Source: Streptomyces nymphaeiformis
GTDB lineage: Bacteria > Actinomycetota > Actinomycetes > Streptomycetales > Streptomycetaceae
Direction of reading: 5' to 3'
DNA length: 64,000 bases
NCBI RefSeq assembly: GCF_014203895.1
Contig: NZ_JACHJY010000010.1
Location: 310,001 to 374,000, forward strand
Under the pieces are notes generated by a model. The model saw only the letters and a list, made by a program, of their open reading frames with translations. It was not told the DNA's origin and did no database searches. A program made the position numbers and the translations under genes. Numbering within the stretch: the stretch's first letter is position 1; each line of letters begins with the position of its first letter. Positions 52,432 through 64,000 of this stretch are shown here, one piece after another.

Positions 52432-53562
52432 CGACCTCCACCAGGGGAGCCGCCAAGACTCCCGCCGTACTCGTCCTGGAGGACGGCCGCATCTTCCGCG
52501 GCCGCGCCTACGGGGCCGTGGGGGAGACCTTCGGCGAGGCCGTGTTCTCCACCGGCATGACCGGCTACCAGGAGACCCTCACCGACCCGTCCTACCACCG
52601 GCAGGTCGTGGTCATGACGGCCCCCCACGTCGGCAACACCGGCGTCAACGACGAGGACCCCGAGTCCGCGCAGATCTGGGTCTCCGGCTACGTCGTCCGC
52701 GACCCCGCCCGCGTCTCCTCCAACTGGCGCTCGCAGCGCTCCCTCGACGAGGAGCTGCGCAACCAGGGCGTCGTCGGCATCCAGGGCATCGACACCCGCG
52801 CCCTCACCCGCCACCTGCGCGAGAGCGGCGCCATGCGCGTCGGCATCTTCTCCGGCAGCGCGCTCCCCGACGAGGGCACCATGCTCGCCGAGGTCCGCCA
52901 GCAGCCCGAGATGAAGGGCGCCGACCTCTCCGCCGAGGTCGCCACCAAGGAGACGTACGTCGTCCCCGCGATCGGCGAGAAGAAGTTCACCGTCGCCGCC
53001 GTCGACCTCGGCATCAAGGGCATGACCCCGCACCGGATGGCCGAGCGCGGCATCGAGGTCCACGTCCTCCCCGCCACCGCCACCGCCGAGGACATCTACG
53101 CCGTCGAGCCCGACGGCGTGTTCTTCTCCAACGGCCCGGGCGACCCGTCCACCGCCGACGGCCCCGTCGCCGTCATGCAGGCCGTCCTGGAGCGCAAGAC
53201 GCCGCTCTTCGGCATCTGCTTCGGCAACCAGATCCTCGGCCGCGCGCTCGGCTTCGGCACCTACAAGCTGAAGTACGGCCACCGGGGCATCAACCAGCCG
53301 GTCCAGGACCGCACCACCGGCAAGGTCGAGGTCACCGCGCACAACCACGGCTTCGCCGTCGACGCGCCCCTCGACAAGGTCTCCGACACCCCCTACGGGC
53401 GTGCCGAGGTCTCCCACGTCTGCCTGAACGACCAGGTCGTCGAAGGCCTCCAGCTGCTCGACCAGCCGGCCTTCTCCGTCCAGTACCACCCCGAGGCGGC
53501 CGCGGGCCCGCACGACGCCGCGTACCTCTTCGACCGCTTCGTTTCTCTGATGGAGGCCGAGC

Positions 53563-53570
<8 letters not shown>
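52428..53570 (+). CDS. carA: Carbamoyl-phosphate synthase small (glutaminase) subunit
   Basis: 380 residues. The N-terminal half (LVLEDGRIFRGRAYGAVGE) binds CarB and the C-terminal class I amidotransferase has C264 in GICFGNQ and the His/Glu pair in QYHPEAAAGP. It hydrolyses glutamine and channels ammonia to CarB. The ATG overlaps the preceding stop and the carA stop lies 8 bp inside carB. Confidence 0.96.
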
Positions 53571-56871
<3,301 letters not shown>

Positions 56872-56885
56872 CAAGCCCGTACGAG

Positions 56886-56920
56886 GAGGGGGACACCGGC
56901 AGGACCGCGGTGTCCCCCTC
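56886..56920 (+). terminator. Hairpin between carB and pyrD
   Basis: A 13-bp perfect stem (56886-56898 with 56908-56920, 9-nt loop), 14 nt after the carB stop and 22 nt before pyrD. It may be a partial terminator splitting the pyr operon. Confidence 0.6.
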
Positions 56921-56942
56921 GTCATGACCTGGAGCCACCAGC

Positions 56943-58048
<1,106 letters not shown>

Positions 58049-58052
<4 letters not shown>

Positions 58053-58885
58053 CTCTCTCCTTCGGCACCCGCCTCCGCACCGCCATGGACGAGCGCGGTC
58101 CGCTCTGCGTGGGCATCGACCCGCACGCCGCCCTGCTCGACTCCTGGGGCCTGACCGACGACATCGCCGGTCTGGAGCGCTTCACCTTCACCGTCGTCGA
58201 GGCCCTCGCCGAGACCGTGGCCGTCTTCAAGCCGCAGTCCGCCTTCTTCGAGCGCTTCGGCTCGCGCGGCATCGCCGTCCTGGAGCGCGCCACCGCCGAC
58301 CTGCGCGCGGCGGGCGGCCTGGTCGTCATGGACGCCAAGCGCGGCGACATCGGCTCCACCATGGCCGCGTACGCGGAGACCTTCCTGCGCAAGGACTCCC
58401 CGCTCTTCTCCGACGCCCTGACGGTCTCCCCGTACCTCGGCTACGGCGCCCTGAAGCCGGCCGTCGACCTGGCCCGCGAGTCCGGCGCCGGCCTCTTCGT
58501 GCTGGCCCTCACCTCCAACCCGGAGGGCGCGGAGGTCCAGCGCGCGGTCCGCGAGGACGGCCGCACCATCGGCGCGACCATGCTCGCCCACCTCGCCGAG
58601 GAGAACGCGGGGGAGACCCCGATGGGCTCCTTCGGCGCGGTCGTCGGCGCCACCCTCGGCGACCTGTCCTCCTTCGACCTGGACATCAACGGGCCGCTCC
58701 TCGCCCCCGGCATCGGCGCCCAGGGCGCGACCCCCGCCGACCTCCCGGCCGTCTTCGGCGCCGCGGTCCGCAACGTCGTCCCGAACGTCAGCCGCGGCGT
58801 CCTGCGCAACGGCCCGGACGTGGCCGCCCTGCGGGACTCCGCGCACCGCTACGCGGACGAGATCCGCGCGGCCGTCGCCGGCTGA
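58049..58885 (+). CDS. pyrF: Orotidine 5'-phosphate decarboxylase
   Basis: 278 residues of the type 2 OMP decarboxylase group. The catalytic Lys/Asp array lies in VVMDAKRGDIGSTM, and LCVGIDPHAALLDSWG is the N-terminal signature. It makes UMP, the effector sensed by PyrR. GTG start overlapping pyrD. Last gene of the operon; no pyrE is seen in the window. Confidence 0.95.
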
Positions 58886-59037
58886 CGGGTCTCCCGGACA
58901 ATCCGCAGGTCGGAGAGGCAGGGCCGCCGGATGGTGAGCTGTCTCACCACTTGACGAAATCTTGGCTCAAAACAGGGGCGGTATGCCGGAAAAGTCCTGG
59001 TCGGTCGATGCTGACCAGGACTTTTCCTCTGTTCTCG
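58886..59037 (+). other. Region after pyrF with terminator and possible BldD-like repeat
   Basis: There is no gene here. An inverted repeat ggtgag-N4-ctcacc (58933-58948) faintly resembles a BldD half-site pair. The pyr operon terminator is at 58988-59027, and the sIHF promoter candidate starts at 59038. Confidence 0.35.
58988..59027 (+). terminator. Terminator downstream of pyrF
   Basis: A perfect 15-bp stem (58988-59002 with 59013-59027, 10-nt loop) whose 3' arm includes TTTT. Confidence 0.85.
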
Positions 59038-59066
59038 CTGACTGGAGCGGCCTCGGCCGCTAGTCT
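59038..59066 (+). promoter_or_regulatory. Candidate promoter for the sIHF gene
   Basis: CTGACT (59038-59043), a 17-bp spacer and TAGTCT (59061-59066). It leaves a leader of about 110 nt that contains a small tcaacg/cgttga hairpin (59085-59103). Confidence 0.6.
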
Positions 59067-59182
59067 CCGGGGCAGAGCAGGCGTTCAACGACCACACCGT
59101 TGATCGTTGCTCCACTGGTGTGGGGCGTCCAGGTTCCTCACCGGTCCGTATCCGACAGATCGACATCCGAGGTGACGTAGGC

Positions 59183-59506
59183 GTGGCTCTTCCGCCCCTT
59201 ACCCCTGAACAGCGCGCAGCCGCGCTCGAAAAGGCCGCCGCGGCTCGCCGGGAGCGGGCCGAGGTCAAGAATCGACTCAAGCACTCCGGCGCCTCCCTGC
59301 ACGAGGTCATCAAGACCGGCCAGGAGAACGACGTCATCGGCAAGATGAAGGTCTCCGCCCTCCTTGAGTCCCTGCCCGGCGTCGGCAAGGTCCGTGCCAA
59401 GCAGATCATGGAGCGCCTCGGCATCTCCGAGAGCCGTCGTGTCCGTGGTCTCGGCTCCAACCAGATCGCTTCCCTGGAGCGCGAGTTCGGCAGCACCGGC
59501 GCCTGA
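59183..59506 (+). CDS. sihf: Streptomyces integration host factor sIHF
   Basis: 107 residues, the exact length of the S. coelicolor protein. After a long N-terminal helix (TPEQRAAALEKAAAARRERA) comes the helix-two-turn-helix DNA-binding part with LLESLPGVGKVRAKQIMERL. It is a small basic nucleoid-associated protein that affects DNA topology, sporulation and antibiotic production; it is equivalent to mycobacterial mIHF. I chose the GTG at 59183, which removes a non-conserved 21-residue extension. It precedes gmk-rpoZ as in mycobacteria. Confidence 0.95.
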   Translation: MALPPLTPEQRAAALEKAAAARRERAEVKNRLKHSGASLHEVIKTGQENDVIGKMKVSALLESLPGVGKVRAKQIMERLGISESRRVRGLGSNQIASLEREFGSTGA

Positions 59507-59508
59507 AC

Positions 59509-59549
59509 CGGCGGCCGGTCCGGCCGCCGATCCGGGACACGCGTCCCGG
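59509..59549 (+). terminator. Two small tandem hairpins between sIHF and gmk
   Basis: Stems 59509-59516/59522-59529 (8 bp) and 59532-59538/59543-59549 (7 bp), immediately after the sIHF stop. They may attenuate read-through into gmk. Confidence 0.5.
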
Positions 59550-59579
59550 GCACGCCGGTGAAGCTGGAATAATCGCTGC

Positions 59580-60143
59580 ATGGCAGCAGAGGTACGTCCG
59601 CGGCTGACCGTGCTCTCCGGCCCCTCAGGGGTCGGCAAGAGCACGGTCGTCGCTCATATGCGCAAGGTCCACCCCGAGGTCTGGCTCTCGGTGTCGGCGA
59701 CGACACGGAAGCCCCGCCCCGGCGAGAAGCACGGCGTCCACTACTTCTTCGTCACGGACGACGAGTTCGACAAGCTGATCGCCAACGGTGAGCTCCTGGA
59801 GTGGGCCGAGTTCGCGGGCAACCGCTACGGCACCCCGCGCGGAGCCGTCCTGGAGCGGCTCGACTCCGGCGAGCCCGTGCTCCTGGAGATCGACCTCCAG
59901 GGCGCCCGTCAGGTGAAGGACTCCATGGCCGAGTCCCAGCTGGTCTTCCTGGCCCCGCCGAGCTGGGAGGAGCTGGTCCGCCGGCTCACCGGCCGCGGCA
60001 CCGAGTCGCCCGAGGTCATCACGCGCCGCCTGGAGGCCGCGAAGGTCGAGCTGGCCGCCGAGTCGGAGTTCGACACCACCCTCGTCAACACCTCCGTCGA
60101 GGACGTCGCACGCGAGCTGCTAACGTTGATGCACGTTGTCTGA
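59580..60143 (+). CDS. gmk: Guanylate kinase
   Basis: 187 residues. The P-loop is SGPSGVGKST near residue 13 and the GMP-binding segment SVSATTRKPRPGEKHGVHYFF is intact. It phosphorylates GMP to GDP and is a known (p)ppGpp target in some bacteria. ATG start at 59580. rpoZ follows after 28 bp. Confidence 0.96.
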   Translation: MAAEVRPRLTVLSGPSGVGKSTVVAHMRKVHPEVWLSVSATTRKPRPGEKHGVHYFFVTDDEFDKLIANGELLEWAEFAGNRYGTPRGAVLERLDSGEPVLLEIDLQGARQVKDSMAESQLVFLAPPSWEELVRRLTGRGTESPEVITRRLEAAKVELAAESEFDTTLVNTSVEDVARELLTLMHVV

Positions 60144-60171
60144 TCTTTTTTCCATCTTCGGAAGGTAGAGC

Positions 60172-60444
60172 GTGTCCTCTTCCATCACCGCGCCCGAGGG
60201 CATCATCAACCCGCCGATCGACGAGCTGCTCGAGGCCACGGACTCGAAGTACAGCCTCGTGATCTACGCGGCCAAGCGCGCGCGTCAGATCAACGCGTAC
60301 TACTCCCAGCTCGGCGAGGGCCTGCTGGAGTACGTGGGTCCGCTGGTCGACACCCACGTCCACGAGAAGCCGCTCTCGATCGCCCTGCGCGAGATCAACG
60401 CGGGTCTGCTGACGTCCGAGGCCATCGAGGGCCCCGCGCAGTAA
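60172..60444 (+). CDS. rpoZ: RNA polymerase omega subunit
   Basis: 90 residues with the omega core: IINPPIDELLEATDSKYSLV, then the AAKRARQINAYYSQL helix and the KPLSIALREINAG segment. It helps assemble beta'. GTG start at 60172 preceded by GGAAGG. A strong terminator follows. Confidence 0.95.
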   Translation: MSSSITAPEGIINPPIDELLEATDSKYSLVIYAAKRARQINAYYSQLGEGLLEYVGPLVDTHVHEKPLSIALREINAGLLTSEAIEGPAQ

Positions 60445-60466
60445 GCATTGAGCGTGTAACGCTCGT

Positions 60467-60505
60467 CACCACAGGCCCGGCGGAACATCCGCCGGGCCTG
60501 TGGTG
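60467..60505 (+). terminator. Terminator after rpoZ
   Basis: A perfect 18-bp stem (60467-60484 with 60488-60505) and 3-nt loop, 23 nt after the rpoZ stop. Confidence 0.85.
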
Positions 60506-60552
60506 TCTCATGGAGTCGTACGCATCCGAGCCTCCGGAAGACCAGGGGAGCA

Positions 60553-61788
60553 GTGACAGTCGTGACCAAGCCGAAGGTGGTCCTGGGCGTCAGCGGCGGC
60601 ATCGCCGCCTACAAGGCGTGCGAGCTGCTGCGCCGGCTCACCGAGTCCGGCCACGACGTCCGGGTCGTGCCCACCGACTCCGCCCTCCACTTCGTCGGCG
60701 CCGCCACCTGGTCCGCGCTCTCCGGCAACCCCGTCTCCACCGAGGTGTGGGAGTCCGTCCACGAGGTCCCGCACGTGCGGATCGGCCAGGGCGCCGACCT
60801 CGTCGTCGTCGCCCCCGCCACCGCCGACATGCTCGCCAAGGCGGCCCACGGCCTCGCCGACGACCTGCTCACCAACACGCTGCTCACCGCGCGCTGTCCG
60901 GTCGTCTTCGCCCCCGCCATGCACACCGAGATGTGGGAGCACCCGGCGACCCAGGAGAACGTGGCGACCCTGCGCCGCCGCGGCGCCGTCGTCATCGAGC
61001 CCGCCGTCGGCCGCCTCACCGGCGTCGACACCGGCAAGGGCCGGCTTCCGGACCCGGCCGAGATCTTCGAGGTATGCCGCCGCGTTTTGAATCGGCACAG
61101 TCTCGCCCGCGGCGTCACCACCCCCGACCTCGCCGGGCGCCATGTCGTGGTCAGCGCGGGCGGCACCCGCGAGCCCCTCGACCCCGTCCGCTACCTCGGC
61201 AACCGCTCCTCCGGGAAGCAGGGCTACGCCCTCGCGAAGGCGGCCGCCGCCCGCGGCGCCCGCGTCACCCTCGTCGAGGCGAACACCGGCATCGCCGACC
61301 CCGCCGGAGTCGACGTGGTCCGCGTCGGCACCGCCGTCCAGCTCCGCGAGGCCGTCCTCAAGGCCGCCGCCGACGCCGACGCGGTCGTGATGGCCGCAGC
61401 CGTCGCCGACTTCCGCCCGGCCGTCTACGCCCCCGGGAAGATCAAGAAGAAGGACGACGGCGGCGCGCCGACCATCGAGCTCGTGCGCAACCCCGACATC
61501 CTCGCCGAGCTCTCCGCCGACCGCGCCCTGCCCGGCCAGGTCGTCGTGGGCTTCGCCGCCGAGACCGACGACGTCCTCGCCAACGGGCGCGCCAAGCTCG
61601 CCCGCAAGGGCTGCGACCTCCTCGTCGTCAACGAGGTGGGGGAGCGGAAGACCTTCGGCTCCGAGGAGAACGAGGCCGTCGTCCTCGCCTCGGACGGTGC
61701 CGAGACCCCCGTACCGTACGGGCCGAAGGAAGCGCTCGCCGAGACGGTCTGGGACCTGGTCCTGCCGCGGCTGCGCCCCTCGACCTGA
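60553..61788 (+). CDS. coaBC: Bifunctional phosphopantothenoylcysteine decarboxylase/phosphopantothenate-cysteine ligase
   Basis: 411 residues. The N-terminal flavin CoaC domain starts KVVLGVSGGIAAYKACELL and has PAMHTEMW where E. coli has PxMNxxMW, i.e. the Asn position is His. The flap Cys motif is replaced by GVDTGKGRL. Similar changes occur in mycobacterial CoaBC. The C-terminal CoaB ligase has VSAGGTREPLDPVRYLGN and the RSSGKQG loop. It makes 4'-phosphopantetheine for coenzyme A. GTG at 60553 or 60562. Confidence 0.93.
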   Translation: MTVVTKPKVVLGVSGGIAAYKACELLRRLTESGHDVRVVPTDSALHFVGAATWSALSGNPVSTEVWESVHEVPHVRIGQGADLVVVAPATADMLAKAAHGLADDLLTNTLLTARCPVVFAPAMHTEMWEHPATQENVATLRRRGAVVIEPAVGRLTGVDTGKGRLPDPAEIFEVCRRVLNRHSLARGVTTPDLAGRHVVVSAGGTREPLDPVRYLGNRSSGKQGYALAKAAAARGARVTLVEANTGIADPAGVDVVRVGTAVQLREAVLKAAADADAVVMAAAVADFRPAVYAPGKIKKKDDGGAPTIELVRNPDILAELSADRALPGQVVVGFAAETDDVLANGRAKLARKGCDLLVVNEVGERKTFGSEENEAVVLASDGAETPVPYGPKEALAETVWDLVLPRLRPST

Positions 61789-62076
61789 CGCATCAGGTCC
61801 GCCTCCGCGGCGGACACCGGTGCCGCCTCCGGGGGCGCGATCCGCCGTCCGGGGAGGCGCGAAACACCGCCTGACGAGTGATTTGCGCCCCACCCGGCTG
61901 GGCAGGTCTGCCCTGCCGGCAGGCGGTTCCGCCGTCTCACCGGCATTCGCCAGGCGAGACACCTGGTCCATTGTCCGACCACGACCGATAGACTGTTCGT
62001 GGAACGTCGCGGGGCGCAGCCCCCTGCCGGTCCGCGTCACGAGTAGCCAGCAGCCGCTGCAACCCCAGGGAGCGTT
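61789..62076 (+). other. Structured upstream region of metK
   Basis: 288 bp without a gene. Small hairpins cluster at 61900-61913 (gggcag/ctgccc) and 61922-61933 (ggcgg/ccgcc), with gtctc/gagac arms around 61935-61960. TAGACT at 61989-61994 could be a -10, but no good -35 accompanies it. I do not recognise a SAM riboswitch. Confidence 0.4.
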
Positions 62077-63285
<1,209 letters not shown>

Positions 63286-63303
63286 TCCCACCCGGACACC
63301 CAC

Positions 63304-63338
63304 GGAGCCCGGTACCCCCAGCGGGGGTGCCGGGCTCC
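63304..63338 (+). terminator. Terminator after metK
   Basis: A 16-bp stem (63304-63319 with 63323-63338, one G-U pair, loop agc), 18 nt after the metK stop. Confidence 0.85.
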
Positions 63339-63380
63339 GGGCATGTCCGGCTGTCGGTGGCGTCTGGTAGGTATGGGGCT

Positions 63381-64000
63381 GTGAGCAGCGAGAACGAGAA
63401 GTCCGACGAGCCCGAGCAGCTCGCGCTCATCCGGGAGACCGTCCGGAAGGCGAAGGTGCCGCGGGCCAAGCCGCGGACGTGGCGGGGGGCCGCGCTGGCC
63501 AGGGAACTGCCCGTCGCCCGGGTCGTCGTGAACAAGGGGGCGCTCCACCTCGACCAGTTCTTCGACTACGCGGTCCCCGAGGAGCTCGACGAGGCCGCCC
63601 GGCCCGGCGTGCGCGTGCGCGTGCGGTTCGGGGCGGGGGCGCACCAGGTGCGGGGCGGGCGGCGCGAGGGCGGGCGGCTGATCGACGGCTTCCTCGTGGA
63701 GCGGCGTGCCGAGTCCGACTACTCGGGACCGCTGGCCGCGCTCGCCGACGTCGTCTCGCCCGAGCCGGTGCTCGGACCCGAGCTGCTCGGCCTCGCCCGG
63801 GCGGTCGCCGACCGGTACGCGGGGAGTCTCGCCGACGTCCTCCAGCTGGCCGTACCCCCGCGCAACGCGAGCGCCGAGCGCCGGCCCTCGCCCGCGCCGC
63901 TGCCGCCGCCCAGGGCGCCGGAGCCGGGGAGCTGGACGCGGTACGAGCGCGGGCCGGCGTTCCTGGACTCCCTCGCGCGCGGCGGGGCGCCCCGGGCCGT
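63381..64000 (+). CDS. priA: Primosomal protein N' (PriA), 5' part
   Basis: The first ~206 residues, cut by the window end. After a charged N-terminus (EKSDEPEQLALIRETVRKAK) the PriA 3'-end-binding domain appears: ARVVVNKGALHLDQFFDYAV, VRVRFGAGAHQVRGGRREGG and a LADVVSPEPVLGPELLGLAR segment. It acts in replication restart. Actinobacterial PriA often lacks functional helicase motifs; those would lie beyond the window. GTG start at 63381, 42 bp after the metK terminator. Confidence 0.88.
   Translation, partial: MSSENEKSDEPEQLALIRETVRKAKVPRAKPRTWRGAALARELPVARVVVNKGALHLDQFFDYAVPEELDEAARPGVRVRVRFGAGAHQVRGGRREGGRLIDGFLVERRAESDYSGPLAALADVVSPEPVLGPELLGLARAVADRYAGSLADVLQLAVPPRNASAERRPSPAPLPPPRAPEPGSWTRYERGPAFLDSLARGGAPRA

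Noticed and set aside
61789..62076. SAM riboswitch ahead of metK
   Set aside because: Hairpins are present but none of the conserved core sequences of SAM riboswitch classes that I know could be seen.

Overview
The window reads as a stretch of Streptomyces chromosome, or that of a very close relative. The sequence is very GC-rich throughout, with GTG and TTG starts mixed with ATG and extensive 1-8 bp start/stop overlaps. Genus-specific proteins confirm it: BldD with an intact c-di-GMP signature, a 107-residue sIHF, an actinobacterial phosphatidylinositol phosphate synthase/PimA cluster, and an EF-G2-like factor. Gene order matches what is known for actinobacterial core genomes. I see no insertion sequence, prophage, CRISPR array, tRNA, rRNA or compositional island. 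59 protein genes are called; the first is cut at its 5' end by the window edge and the last at its 3' end.

Layout. (1) 1-12.4 kb: the end of an unrecognised protein, thrS, a K+-channel-like protein, an Ap4A-phosphorylase-like HIT protein, a membrane protein, an EF-G-like GTPase, then the phosphatidylinositol/mannoside block (PIP synthase, acyltransferase, PimA) and a metallo-beta-lactamase (MBL) fold protein preceded by a large imperfect palindrome. (2) 12.4-17.9 kb: a LemA-like protein, pdxST (pyridoxal phosphate synthesis), yebC and ruvCAB (Holliday junction processing). (3) 18-24.7 kb: yajC-secD-secF (preprotein translocase accessory complex), apt and relA (stringent response). (4) 24.8-38.6 kb: a DUF349 protein, a membrane cyclophilin, a glyoxalase-II-like hydrolase, hisS, a VKOR protein, rarA, rpsD behind a long leader, a STAND ATPase, two small envelope-type proteins, alaS and ruvX.

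(5) 38.7-48.0 kb: mltG with a Gln-rich cytoplasmic tail, then the shikimate run aroE / aroC-aroK-aroB-aroQ, a proline-rich P-loop protein, an M24-fold peptidase homologue with altered metal ligands, efp and nusB. (6) 48.1-48.8 kb: bldD on the opposite strand, isolated by two strong hairpins and preceded by a promoter that overlaps a BldD-type operator. (7) 48.8-58.9 kb: the de novo pyrimidine operon pyrR-pyrB-pyrC-(PH-like membrane protein)-carA-carB-pyrD-pyrF. It opens with a leader RNA that carries a PyrR-type binding loop and base-pairs with the pyrR Shine-Dalgarno sequence. (8) 59.0-64 kb: sIHF, gmk, rpoZ, coaBC, metK and the start of priA.

Functionally this is housekeeping (translation, nucleotide, cofactor and lipid synthesis, recombination, secretion) with two global developmental or stress regulators, BldD and RelA, and the nucleoid protein sIHF. 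No wholly undescribed system was found. The most unusual items are the palindrome at 11691-11754, the PyrR leader, the degenerate M24 metal site, the EF-G-like GTPase lacking the catalytic His, twin direct repeats each carrying a 12-bp palindrome near 26.2 kb, and an in-frame tandem duplication in ruvC.
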